Positions 16,029 to 23,016 of a stretch of 32,100 bases of DNA are shown here, in pieces (position 1 is the first letter of the stretch; every line of letters starts with the position of its first letter). The DNA is from Candidatus Woykebacteria bacterium RIFCSPLOWO2_01_FULL_43_14. Lineage in GTDB: Bacteria; Patescibacteriota; Microgenomatia; Woykebacterales; 2-01-FULL-43-14. The stretch spans positions 25,334 through 57,433 of the forward strand of contig MHDB01000013.1 in assembly GCA_001816835.1 (NCBI GenBank), written 5' to 3'. Below the pieces are notes generated by a model. The model did not search any database. It had not been told where the DNA came from and worked only from the letters and a program-made list of their open reading frames with translations. The translations under genes and the position numbers were made by a program.

Positions 16029-16458
16029 AAAAACGACCCTTGTTATGAAAAAAACGCAAATTATCCCAAAATGGTATCTTATTGACGTGAAAGATAAGGT
16101 CTTAGGACGCGCTGCGACTAAAATAGCTAGGTTGCTTTTGGGTAAAGATAAGCCGACTCTATCGGATAATTTACCAGTTGGCGATTTTGTTATTGTGACC
16201 AATAGCAAGGCAGTTGGGGTAAGTGGTCGGAAAGAAGAAGATAAAAATTACTACAACTACAGCGGTTATCCCAGCGGTCTTAGAGTAAGAACACTTCGAG
16301 TGGTTAGAAAAACCAAACCTGAGGAAGTCATTAGACACGCTGTTTGGGGGATGATGCCTAAGACCAAGTTGGGTAAGGAATTGATGGCTAGGTTACATAT
16401 CTACCCGGGAATCGAGCACTCTCATGAAGCTCAAAAGCCTGAGAAGGTGGCGGTATAG
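16021..16458 (+). CDS. rplM: Large ribosomal subunit protein uL13
   Basis: 145 residues from the GTG at 16021, which has AAGAAGGAAG 6 bases upstream; an in-frame ATG at 16045 has no such site and is the alternative start. Family features are WYLIDVKDKVLGRAATKIARLL, GDFVIVTNSKAVGVSGRK, HAVWGMMPKTKLGKELMARL and YPGIEHSHEAQKP. L13 is an early 50S assembly protein. It is followed by rpsI as in nearly all bacteria. Confidence 0.97.
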   Translation: MLKKTTLVMKKTQIIPKWYLIDVKDKVLGRAATKIARLLLGKDKPTLSDNLPVGDFVIVTNSKAVGVSGRKEEDKNYYNYSGYPSGLRVRTLRVVRKTKPEEVIRHAVWGMMPKTKLGKELMARLHIYPGIEHSHEAQKPEKVAV

Positions 16459-16460
16459 CT

Positions 16461-16910
16461 ATGGCACAAGAAGTTAAAGAAAAAAAGACTACCGTCCTTA
16501 AGCGACCAAAGATAAGCAAACCACAATGGTATGAAGGTACTGGAAGGCGAAAGACTGCTATTGCTCGAGTGAGGGTCTTTTTAGGTAAAGAACCTATGAC
16601 TATAAATGGCGTTGCTGTTGATAGTTACTTCCCCGGAGCAAGTGCCAAAAGAGAATATGAGCGACCTTTAAGTCTGGTTAATAGACTTGATTCTCTTACC
16701 GCTACGGTTAAAGTGCTCGGGGGTGGTTCCCATTCACAACTTGGTGCTCTAGTGCACGGCCTTGCCAACGCTTTAATAAAATTTGACCCCACTTTCCGTT
16801 CCCAGCTAAGCGTGGCGGGATTACTAACTCGGGATTCTCGAATGAAAGAGAGTCGTAAGTTTGGTTTGGCCGGTAAGGCAAGAGCCAAAAAACAATCTCC
16901 AAAACGCTAG
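16461..16910 (+). CDS. rpsI: Small ribosomal subunit protein uS9
   Basis: 149 residues, including an N-terminal extension of about 20 residues before the conserved YEGTGRRKTAIARVRVF. LVHGLANALIKFDP and RDSRMKESRKFGLAGKARAKKQSPKR are typical; the C-terminal Lys/Arg tail reaches P-site tRNA. Last gene of the super-operon. Its stop codon overlaps the convergent toxin gene by 4 bases, and only a weak AT-rich hairpin (AAAAC/GTTTT, 16901-16914) is present as a possible terminator. Confidence 0.97.
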   Translation: MAQEVKEKKTTVLKRPKISKPQWYEGTGRRKTAIARVRVFLGKEPMTINGVAVDSYFPGASAKREYERPLSLVNRLDSLTATVKVLGGGSHSQLGALVHGLANALIKFDPTFRSQLSVAGLLTRDSRMKESRKFGLAGKARAKKQSPKR

Positions 16911-17182
16911 TTTTTGTACAATTCGCTGTGGGTTCCAAGCATTTCAAAAATAATAACCGTTTTTGTCTCGGAGTAAATTGCACGCCAGTCACCAGTGATA
17001 TTGATACTTCTAAGATTGCTAAGACTGCCAGATAATTTATGGTTATTCAGTTGGGGTTGAAAAGGGTCTTGGTTGAAAACATCTCGTCTATCTAAAAAGG
17101 CTATTTTTATCTCAATTGGAGCTCTCTTGAGCTGCTTTTGAAATCTTCTTGAGTATTCAACTCTTTTTGTGTTTTCGATCAT
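16907..17182 (-). CDS. RelE-superfamily toxin, YafQ-like mRNA interferase
   Basis: 91 residues. The order RRFQKQLKRAPIEIKIAFLDRRDVF, NHKLSGSLSNLRSINITGDWRAIY and the end EMLGTHSELYKN matches the YafQ/RelE-StbE group of ribosome-dependent mRNA-cleaving toxins; GDWRxIY and GTHSELY are the strongest signals. It starts 26 bases inside the antitoxin gene, so it is translated by coupling. It ends convergently with rpsI, overlapping by 4 bases. Activity is inferred from family only. Confidence 0.85.
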   Translation of the reverse strand: MIENTKRVEYSRRFQKQLKRAPIEIKIAFLDRRDVFNQDPFQPQLNNHKLSGSLSNLRSINITGDWRAIYSETKTVIIFEMLGTHSELYKN

Positions 17183-17462
17183 GGTCTATAAGGTCATTGA
17201 GATATTTTTGCTCTTCTTGCCAAGTCTCAAAAGAGATCACTTGACCCGCTTTGATGTCTTCAGCGGATTCTTTGAGGGATTGAATAAGATATTCAGAGGG
17301 CTCCTCTTTACGAGTACTAAATGTGACAGTTTTGGTTCGGGTTAGCTCTTTTAGATAAGCATTAATAAGACTACTAAGACTAAAGCCAAGGTCACTTGCC
17401 ACTTTCTGGGCACGCTTTTTTAATTTTTGGTCAATCTTAACGTTCACAACAGCTGAATTCAT
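17157..17462 (-). CDS. RelB/DinJ-family antitoxin
   Basis: 101 residues. The N-terminal 45 residues (VNVKIDQKLKKRAQKVASDL, then GFSLSSLINAYLKELTRT) form a ribbon-helix-helix DNA-binding domain like DinJ, and the C-terminal half would wrap the toxin. It is the first gene of the pair; the toxin starts within its last codons. Its ATG is the likely second or third base of the transcript, because the promoter -10 ends 8 bases upstream. The palindromic sequence over that -10 fits autorepression. Confidence 0.85.
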   Translation of the reverse strand: MNSAVVNVKIDQKLKKRAQKVASDLGFSLSSLINAYLKELTRTKTVTFSTRKEEPSEYLIQSLKESAEDIKAGQVISFETWQEEQKYLNDLIDHDRKHKKS

Positions 17463-17498
17463 ATATACTTAGTATATACTATATATAGACTAAGTCAA
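17463..17498 (-). promoter_or_regulatory. Promoter/operator of the DinJ-YafQ-like operon
   Basis: On the minus strand: -35 TTGACT (17498-17493), 16-base spacer, -10 TATACT (17476-17471). The -10 lies within the perfect palindrome AGTATATACT (17471-17480), and ACTTAG (17467-17472) mirrors CTAAGT (17490-17495). The predicted transcription start is about 17464, 2 bases before the ATG, so the mRNA would be leaderless. Repression by the ribbon-helix-helix antitoxin at these dyads is the expected control. Confidence 0.65.
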
Positions 17499-17504
17499 TA
17501 GAAA

Positions 17505-17538
17505 TAAGAAAGGTGTTGCATTCAACTACAACACCTTT
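17505..17538 (-). terminator. Intrinsic terminator of purD
   Basis: Perfect 10-base stem AAAGGTGTTG (plus-strand 17509-17518) with CAACACCTTT (17529-17538) and a 10-base loop. Read on the minus strand the stem is followed by a T-rich run (TTATTTC). The purD stop codon lies in the loop. Confidence 0.7.
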
Positions 17539-18794
17539 GAGGCGATATCAGTTCTACTTTGCTTACCGGTAAAGGAGATTTCGGCAACACCCTTGTAGGC
17601 AAGCTTTCTGGCTTGGTTGCCCTTACCTATTCCCACTACGTTTAAGACGCGTCCCCCATTTGTGACTAAGACCGCAGCTTCCTCTTTTGTTCCGGCATGG
17701 AACACCACACATCCCAAACTCTCTGCCCTCTCGATACCGGTGATTGGAAAACCAACCTCATAGTTTTCTGGGTACCCCTGAGAAGTAAGCACAACGCAGA
17801 CTGCTTGATCAGGCGACCAAGAGAGTTCTCCTACCGATGTGCCGTCAAGAAGATCTACCAAGATCTGAGCAAAGTCTGATTCCAAGCGGGTGAGTATTAC
17901 CTGGGCCTCGGGGTCTCCCATACGGGCGTTGAACTCCAGAACCTGAAACCCATCCTCTGTGAAAATAAGGCCTGCATATAGAAAACCAATGAAAGGCGTT
18001 CCTAGACTTCGCATCTTAAGAAGAACTGGATCGACAATGGATGTCATTACTTGTCTAGATCTAGCAGCAGTGACAAAGTTTACTGGCGAGTAACAACCCA
18101 TCCCGCCGGTATTGAAGCCTTGATCACCGTCTCCCACCCGTTTGTAGTCTCGGGCCGGGCCAAAAGCAACTGTTTCATTGATGCCTACAAGGACGAAGAA
18201 GGAAACTTCTTCACCGACCAAAAATTCCTCGATTACCACATGGTCCCCAGCTTGGCCAAAAGCTTTTTGTGTCATGATCTGATGTATTGCTTCCTGAGCC
18301 TCTCCTATTGTTTTAGTGATAAAGACACCCTTGCCTAACGCAGCACCATCAGCTTTTATGACTAAAGGCTGGTCTGGGTAGCTGTCAAAATGAGCCTCCA
18401 CATAACCCAAAGCTTCTGACACGTTGCTAAAAACATCAAACCCAGCAGTTGGAATCCCAAGTTCTGATAGCAGTTCTTTGGAAAAGACTTTACTCCCCTC
18501 TAGCTTTGCACCAGCCGTGTCAGGACCAAAGAAACGAAAATCGGTTGCTCTCAATAGATCGCCGAGTCCACCATATAGTAGGTCTTCAGGCCCAGAGATA
18601 ACCAGGTCAGGTTGCAGTTCGTGAGCTAATCTAAGATAATCCTCCGGTTGATAACTAGCCATTTCTATACAAGTAGCATATCTTGCTATTCCGGGGTTTC
18701 CTGGGGATACGAATACTTGGTTGTTGGGGTTCTTCGCGACGGCCCAGGCCAGAGCGCTTTCTCTACCACCTTTACCAGGGATTAGTACTCTCAC
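17526..18794 (-). CDS. purD: Phosphoribosylamine-glycine ligase (GAR synthetase)
   Basis: 422 residues, a full ATP-grasp GARS. It joins phosphoribosylamine and glycine with ATP in the second step of purine synthesis. Features are the N-terminal PGKGGRESALAWAVAK (the usual GGGREHAL has Ser for His here), the SPGNPGIA loop, PLVIKADGAALGKGV for ATP binding, EEFLVGEEVSF, PARDYKRVGDGDQGFNTGGMG and the metal-site FNARMGDPEAQ. The start is GTG with AAGGAGAG 6 bases upstream. No other purine gene is adjacent, though a PurM-like gene begins at the right edge of the window. Confidence 0.96.
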   Translation of the reverse strand: MRVLIPGKGGRESALAWAVAKNPNNQVFVSPGNPGIARYATCIEMASYQPEDYLRLAHELQPDLVISGPEDLLYGGLGDLLRATDFRFFGPDTAGAKLEGSKVFSKELLSELGIPTAGFDVFSNVSEALGYVEAHFDSYPDQPLVIKADGAALGKGVFITKTIGEAQEAIHQIMTQKAFGQAGDHVVIEEFLVGEEVSFFVLVGINETVAFGPARDYKRVGDGDQGFNTGGMGCYSPVNFVTAARSRQVMTSIVDPVLLKMRSLGTPFIGFLYAGLIFTEDGFQVLEFNARMGDPEAQVILTRLESDFAQILVDLLDGTSVGELSWSPDQAVCVVLTSQGYPENYEVGFPITGIERAESLGCVVFHAGTKEEAAVLVTNGGRVLNVVGIGKGNQARKLAYKGVAEISFTGKQSRTDIASKVL

Positions 18795-18800
18795 CTATCA

Positions 18801-18833
18801 CTCTCCTTGTGTTTCGGCGTTTGTATTATAGCA
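18801..18833 (-). promoter_or_regulatory. Promoter and ribosome binding site of purD
   Basis: Minus strand: extended -10 TGC-TATAAT (hexamer 18830-18825), no good -35. The predicted transcription start is near 18818, giving a 24-base leader carrying AAGGAGAG (18808-18801) before the GTG at 18794. This unit has a normal Shine-Dalgarno leader, in contrast to several leaderless units nearby. Confidence 0.55.
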
Positions 18834-18905
18834 TTAACGCGACTTTGCTGATTAAAAATTGCTCAAAGAACTTTCCTCCCACCAAGGTGAGGGCTGTTTA
18901 CGTTT

Positions 18906-18925
18906 CTCCGCGAAAGCGAGTTTTT
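18906..18925 (+). terminator. Small hairpin with GAAA tetraloop and T5 run
   Basis: CTC-GC (one bulged C) pairs with GC-GAG around GAAA (18906-18920), followed by TTTTT. It is terminator-like on the plus strand, yet no plus-strand gene lies upstream. It may block transcription into the three-gene unit or end a short untranslated RNA; no plus-strand promoter for one was recognised. Confidence 0.4.
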
Positions 18926-18926
18926 A

Positions 18927-18957
18927 TGCCTTAATTTTAGTTGCATTTGTTAAGGCA
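18927..18957. promoter_or_regulatory. Inverted repeat, candidate operator
   Basis: TGCCTTAA (18927-18934) and TTAAGGCA (18950-18957), a perfect 8-base inverted repeat separated by 15 bases, centred about 65 bases upstream of the -10 of the three-gene unit. It could bind the HTH protein encoded by the first gene of that unit, which is inference. Confidence 0.35.
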
Positions 18958-18983
18958 AATCTTAAGGAGAAGATCATAGGGTT

Positions 18984-19012
18984 TTACTACAAGCTTGATC
19001 TTGTGGTATAAT
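18984..19012 (+). promoter_or_regulatory. Extended -10 promoter of the three-gene unit
   Basis: TATAAT at 19007-19012 preceded by TG at 19004-19005 (TGG-TATAAT), an extended -10. The -35 region with 17-base spacing is TTACTA (poor). The predicted start is near 19019, which leaves a leader of about 123 bases. Confidence 0.6.
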
Positions 19013-19018
19013 GCCCGC

Positions 19019-19141
19019 GATTAAGAGGTGTGTGAAAAATTTCACATCCCTCATAATCATCCCGCCAGAATCTGGCGTTTCCGAGCTCTCAAGGTTCGGA
19101 GGCACCTGACAACTGAATACCAAAAGTCGAAAGAGGGAGAG
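19019..19141 (+). promoter_or_regulatory. Structured 5' leader with three hairpins
   Basis: Hairpin 1 (19025-19052): GAGG and TGTGA pair with TCACA and CCTC around a small internal loop. Hairpin 2 (19063-19077): CGCCAGA with TCTGGCG, followed by TTT. Hairpin 3 (19081-19099): CCGA with TCGG. The Shine-Dalgarno AGAGGGAGAG then precedes the ATG at 19142. The series could be an attenuator or ligand- or protein-responsive leader; I do not recognise a known riboswitch. Confidence 0.4.
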
Positions 19142-20107
19142 ATGACAACTACCCCTAACTCTCAAGCCTATAATGGAAGAACTTATGAGCAAGCGCTACA
19201 AGAGAGAAATGATTGGTTGACTAAACTTGCTGAGGCCGTTAAAGCAAAAGTAATAGAACTTGGGTTTAAGAAGCTAGATAGAAGAGGAAGAGCGCCGTCC
19301 GATTTTGGTGCGGCTCTTAAGCCAAAACACGCCAGTACCTGGCTTTCCATTATCGGAGCACGTAGCGTTTTGGAGAATCAGTTAGAAATTTACGCCCGGC
19401 TTTATTTTCTCGGAATTCTAGATGCAAACCCCACCAAAATTCCTCCCCGTCCCAGCAGAAATCCGAAAGGCGGTTTTAGTCTTAGGCCAGTTGCGTGGGA
19501 CGAAGAGCGATTGAATAGGTACCTTGCTGAACATAAAGAGGAACTCGAAGAATTGAGGTCAGTAGTTGGGCAACCAACCCAGAGGGCCGCCGGTCGTACT
19601 GGTGGGACTAGACGTTCTCGCCAAAGACGGGTACATATCACTGCCACAGAACTTGTGAGTGATCAAGTGCATAGAGTATTAGCGGAGCCACCAACAGCTG
19701 CGGCGCCAACTATAACTCAACCAAGGGTTGGTTTGCTCGAGGAACTGGGGGCTTTAGTAACTAATTTGTCAGCCGAGTGGGGTCGGAATTTCGGACGAGA
19801 ACTGGGTGCCGCTTTTTCCGCGGAAGCTCTCAAGACTTTACAACATCTGCATGTACCAGTTGCGGCGATAGAACCAAATAGTTCACATCAAGAAGTAGCA
19901 TCAAGTGGCTCGGTACAAAGTATGTTAGATGGTTTAAACCGAGTATTGGAGACTTTGATGGGTGGTACTCCCGAAATGAGAGACCAGTTCATTAAACAGT
20001 ATGCTGAAGGGGTCAGACAAGCCTATTCTAAACTGGCCATTCTGACTCTGGACCCAGACCAAAGGGAAGACTCCCTGAAAGAAACAAGGAGATGGAAGCC
20101 CAAGTGA
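19142..20107 (+). CDS. Putative HTH protein, first gene of the GHKL ATPase unit
   Basis: 321 residues; family unknown to me. The ATG at 19142 has AGAGGGAGAG directly upstream; the frame is open back to a GTG at 19028 (38 more residues), an alternative start. Residues about 50-100 (APSDFGAALKPKHASTWLSI, then LEIYARLYFLGI) look like a Cro/XRE-type helix-turn-helix. A helical charged segment (120-140) is followed by a Gly/Arg-rich linker with RRSRQRR (157-163) that could bind nucleic acid. Residues 195-300 seem to be a second helical domain. It overlaps the ATPase gene by 16 bases, with GGAG inside its own end, so the two products are probably made together. Confidence 0.75.
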   Translation: MTTTPNSQAYNGRTYEQALQERNDWLTKLAEAVKAKVIELGFKKLDRRGRAPSDFGAALKPKHASTWLSIIGARSVLENQLEIYARLYFLGILDANPTKIPPRPSRNPKGGFSLRPVAWDEERLNRYLAEHKEELEELRSVVGQPTQRAAGRTGGTRRSRQRRVHITATELVSDQVHRVLAEPPTAAAPTITQPRVGLLEELGALVTNLSAEWGRNFGRELGAAFSAEALKTLQHLHVPVAAIEPNSSHQEVASSGSVQSMLDGLNRVLETLMGGTPEMRDQFIKQYAEGVRQAYSKLAILTLDPDQREDSLKETRRWKPK

Positions 20108-22113
20108 TTAAACCACCTAGCTCACTAAGGCTTAGACTAGTCACGCAAACCACGATTCAATACTTAGCCGGCTTCAACGACAACCCGCAAGAGGCCTTAA
20201 AAGAAAGTGTGGCCAATGCTTTGGATGCCAATGCCAAAAAAATTTGGGTGGAGGTAAGTCGTATAAATGGAGAAATGCGCTTAGTTGTATGTGATGACGG
20301 TGACGGTATTCTTGATCGTATGTTTGAACATGACACCCTAAGACTGGATCAAGCTTACGCTGATCAGGTAAAGGGAGTGGCAGTAGATTTCGAAGAACTT
20401 AAAAGGGAACTCTCCCCAGTCTCCCGACACTCTTTTGAGTACATGGTAGGGGCTATTGGTTTATCGGCTAAGACCCCTGGTCAAGGGAAAATTGGGATGC
20501 GCGGCTTTGGTGGGACGACTGCGCCTTATAGTTATGCTCACGGGAAGGTGGTCTACAACACCCGACCTTCGTTAGAACTTGCTCGGAGTCGCTACCCAAA
20601 TCTTAAACGAGAGCCAGAAGTGGCTAATTATCGCCTAGACATGGGTGGTAGAGAGAGCATTGGGATCATTGATCCGGTTCTTAGTTTAGTGGACTCTCCA
20701 CCGACCGATCCGTATCGGAAGCCTTTGGTTCATGGAACGAGGTTAGAAATTTACGGCGTCGATCCCGACTTCGAGTTCTTTTTAAGGCCTGAGGCCCTTG
20801 CGGAGTACTTTAAGAGAAATTTGGGTCAGGCTCTTAGAATTAGAAACGCCGATTTGGTAATTGTTGATAAGCTTTCTGATAAGGGTTTGGCTACCGGTGG
20901 GATCGAGCATCGGGTAGAACCACCGGTGTACAAGGGGTACCAAATCTTTACTGGGACTCTGTTTGTAGAGGGAGGCGCTCCTTTTAATGCTGATCTGTTT
21001 CTTGATCCTTCAGAGAGAACTCCAGAAATAGAGCTTTATCGAAGAGGGGATCGCGCTGGTTCGCTCTTTCCTCGTAACGCCGCCCAGGATATCGCTTTCA
21101 AGGAGGATCCACTCCTAAGGAAACTCTTGGATAGCGTCTTTAAGAGGCTAAAGGGTGTTCTCCACTTTCCCCAAACAGGTGACTTTGAGGATGATTCTGA
21201 TTGTTGGGATACTTCCAAGAAACGTCTCCTTTTCAATTCACCAAAAAGTCGTAGATTTGTGGCGGCTCTGCTTAAGCGTGAAACGGAATTCGCTGAGATA
21301 GTTAGGAGGACTTTAGAGCAAATTGATGAGCGAAGAGAAGGAGAGCAAGCCAGGATACTTGGTGATGCCCTGACTGCTGCGATTCGGGAAACGGACTATT
21401 TCCGAAACAAACTTGGGGTAAAGGAGGAAGAACCTAAGCGAAAGATAAAGCCAGGAAAGGGACCTACCAGGGGACCTAGCAAAGGAACTTATAAGTTGGA
21501 GTACGTGATTGTTTCGGTCAGGAACCAGAATGGTGAGGGGGTGTCAGGTATCCCCGTTCAGATTTGGCAGAGTGGTCAGATGCTTGGCGAGCCTAGGATA
21601 ACTAAGAATAGCGGCTCAGTCTCCTTTGGCAAAAAACCAAAGGGAGCATACCGGGCAACTATTGCTTTACCACTCGAAATCACAGCACCTCTAACCTCAG
21701 CCAGCTTTGAGTTGCCAGAGGATAACGAAGGAGTCAGAGTGTCTTTTAGAGTAACGACACCGGTTCAAGTCGGTACCGGAGTGGTGAAGATTCCGGATAT
21801 CATCCCGATTATTCGACCTTTTAGTAACGCTGAGGATGATCCCGAATCGCCTTGGCACAGCCGGATGAATCTTGGGATGGTGGAAATAAACAATTCCCAC
21901 CCTGTTTATCGGGAAGCGGAGGCCAAGGGAGATTGGACGAGATTAGCTTATCAGGTCCACTGTTTGTCCTCAGCGGTCGCAAACCACGCCGGGGCCGGAG
22001 ATAGAGCTTTGACGGTGCAAATGTCGACGATACTTTTTGCCAGGCTTATGTTTAATGCTCAAGAAACTGAGCGGGCAGCTCGGGCCAAAAGTGCCGCTAA
22101 CCGTCGCAAATAG
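20092..22113 (+). CDS. GHKL (Bergerat-fold) ATPase with beta-sandwich and unassigned C-terminal domains
   Basis: 673 residues. All GHKL motifs are present: motif I EALKESVANALDA with Glu38, Asn42 and Asp45; motif II DDGDG (68-72); the Gly-rich lid GKIGMRGFGG (132-141); and a motif IV-like HGTRLEI (214-220). This is the ATP clamp shared by Hsp90, MutL, gyrase B and MORC. A probable transducer-like region follows (about 225-440). A basic Gly/Pro/Lys linker (447-464) leads to a beta-rich segment (467-560, VSVRNQNGEGVSGIPVQIWQ) like carboxypeptidase-regulatory or Ig-like domains. A C-terminal domain (590-660, MVEINNSHPVYREA) is of unknown family. No gyrase Toprim, MutL endonuclease motif or sensor kinase domain is seen. 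Confidence 0.85.
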   Translation: MEAQVIKPPSSLRLRLVTQTTIQYLAGFNDNPQEALKESVANALDANAKKIWVEVSRINGEMRLVVCDDGDGILDRMFEHDTLRLDQAYADQVKGVAVDFEELKRELSPVSRHSFEYMVGAIGLSAKTPGQGKIGMRGFGGTTAPYSYAHGKVVYNTRPSLELARSRYPNLKREPEVANYRLDMGGRESIGIIDPVLSLVDSPPTDPYRKPLVHGTRLEIYGVDPDFEFFLRPEALAEYFKRNLGQALRIRNADLVIVDKLSDKGLATGGIEHRVEPPVYKGYQIFTGTLFVEGGAPFNADLFLDPSERTPEIELYRRGDRAGSLFPRNAAQDIAFKEDPLLRKLLDSVFKRLKGVLHFPQTGDFEDDSDCWDTSKKRLLFNSPKSRRFVAALLKRETEFAEIVRRTLEQIDERREGEQARILGDALTAAIRETDYFRNKLGVKEEEPKRKIKPGKGPTRGPSKGTYKLEYVIVSVRNQNGEGVSGIPVQIWQSGQMLGEPRITKNSGSVSFGKKPKGAYRATIALPLEITAPLTSASFELPEDNEGVRVSFRVTTPVQVGTGVVKIPDIIPIIRPFSNAEDDPESPWHSRMNLGMVEINNSHPVYREAEAKGDWTRLAYQVHCLSSAVANHAGAGDRALTVQMSTILFARLMFNAQETERAARAKSAANRRK

Positions 22114-22167
22114 CTTAATTACTCTTTTCTTTTTGGGGGTCCGGGATTGCGTGAGAAGGGAGGAAAG

Positions 22168-22932
22168 ATGGACCAGCAGCAAAACCAAACCCGACAACGT
22201 CTGCACACGAGCAGACTGCGTCTAGCAAGACTAATCAGACGGATTACTTTAAGAAGAGCCAAAGAGCTCATAGCTTTAAATTTTGCCAGAAGATACGAGA
22301 AGATTTTGGCCCAAGCCATGAAAGACTTGGACACGGCTGGCACTTTGAATATACCTGATGTTGAGCGCTTGATGAGGGAAGTAGTAGAGACTTTGACAGG
22401 AGTTTTTAGCGCCGAAGGAGAAGGTATGGAGATACTTATTCCTTCGGACGCAAGTGCGCTCGGAGATAATCTGGGTGTGGTACCTACCCCGAGGCAGAAG
22501 AAACCCCCACGGAAAGGGAAAAAACTAGTACTTAAAACTACTGACCACGGAGCCAATATAGTAGCGTTTAACTTTGGAGAAAAACCTCCGGCCGAGACTT
22601 TTGAAAGTGCTCTGCGTCGGACCTTTGGAGAAGGCTGGGAATCAAAAACAATTGCTGTAATGGGTCATGGCCCAGGTAGAATTGAACAAAGAACTTTTGC
22701 TCAGGATGTAGCTCTTGGGTCTGGGAGTGTCTTAAGAAGGTACGTTAGTACCACTATAAGCAATCTTTTGATTATGAAAAAAGGATTACCTCCAGGGGCA
22801 ATCGTTGGTTCTCAGCTCCAGCGTTTATTTGCCCAGCTTAACGAAACTCTACGTTGGGATGATATCCCCCCAACCATAAATAAATGGGGCATTAAGCTTG
22901 AAGATCAAGGAGAAGAGGCCGCACAGAGCTAG
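22168..22932 (+). CDS. Unknown protein, third gene of the GHKL ATPase unit
   Basis: 254 residues; not recognised. The ATG at 22168 is chosen because GGGAGGAAAG lies directly upstream; a TTG at 22147 is in frame. Residues 10-80 are strongly helical and Arg/Leu-rich (SRLRLARLIRRITLRRAKEL). A Pro/Lys/Arg linker (106-118) follows, then a beta-start domain (119-135) and a C-terminal helical domain (143-245) containing GSVLRRYVSTTISNLL and QLQRLFAQLNETLRW. No catalytic motif is evident. It is separated from the ATPase gene by 54 bases and shares its terminator, so it is probably a partner or accessory subunit. Confidence 0.7.
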   Translation: MDQQQNQTRQRLHTSRLRLARLIRRITLRRAKELIALNFARRYEKILAQAMKDLDTAGTLNIPDVERLMREVVETLTGVFSAEGEGMEILIPSDASALGDNLGVVPTPRQKKPPRKGKKLVLKTTDHGANIVAFNFGEKPPAETFESALRRTFGEGWESKTIAVMGHGPGRIEQRTFAQDVALGSGSVLRRYVSTTISNLLIMKKGLPPGAIVGSQLQRLFAQLNETLRWDDIPPTINKWGIKLEDQGEEAAQS

Positions 22933-22958
22933 TGAATTTTCACTAGCTCTTCTTTTTT
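22925..22958 (+). terminator. Strong intrinsic terminator of the three-gene unit
   Basis: AGAGCTAGTGAA (22925-22936) and its exact reverse complement TTCACTAGCTCT (22939-22950), followed by TCTTTTTT. The stop codon of the third gene is within the stem. This clearly bounds the unit at its 3' end. Confidence 0.9.
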
Positions 22959-22965
22959 GGCAAAA

Positions 22966-22994
22966 TTGACTTTTCGGCTGTCAAAATCTAATAT
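22966..22994 (+). promoter_or_regulatory. Promoter of the phosphohexomutase gene
   Basis: TTGACT (22966-22971), 17-base spacer, TAATAT (22989-22994). The predicted start is near 23001, with TAGGAGGT (23005-23012) as Shine-Dalgarno before the ATG at 23017. Confidence 0.75.
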
Positions 22995-23016
22995 GGAGGG
23001 ACTGTAGGAGGTACTT

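Larger units (their letters stand above)
18795..19141 (+). other. 347-base regulatory intergenic region between purD and the three-gene unit
   Basis: No gene of its own. It holds the divergent purD promoter, a hairpin with GAAA tetraloop and T-run (18906-18925), an 8-base inverted repeat (18927-18957), the promoter of the three-gene unit (-10 at 19007) and a leader with three consecutive hairpins. An open frame runs from a GTG at 19028 into the next gene, but the Shine-Dalgarno supports a later start. Confidence 0.6.

Noticed and set aside
19028-19141. GTG start adding 38 residues to the HTH protein
   Set aside because: It lies about 9 bases past the predicted transcript start within the hairpin-rich leader and has no Shine-Dalgarno; the ATG at 19142 has a strong one.
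21697-21900. Minus-strand ORFs inside the ATPase gene and inside ribosomal genes
   Set aside because: They lie wholly within strongly supported genes, show no family features, and are frame shadows.
20092-22113. Identity as MutL, gyrase B, Hsp90 or a sensor histidine kinase
   Set aside because: Only the ATP-binding motifs are shared; no MutL endonuclease motif, Toprim, Hsp90 middle domain or histidine phosphotransfer segment is visible, and the C-terminal architecture differs.
22147-22167. TTG start for the third gene of the unit
   Set aside because: The segment contains the Shine-Dalgarno GGGAGGAAAG for the ATG at 22168.
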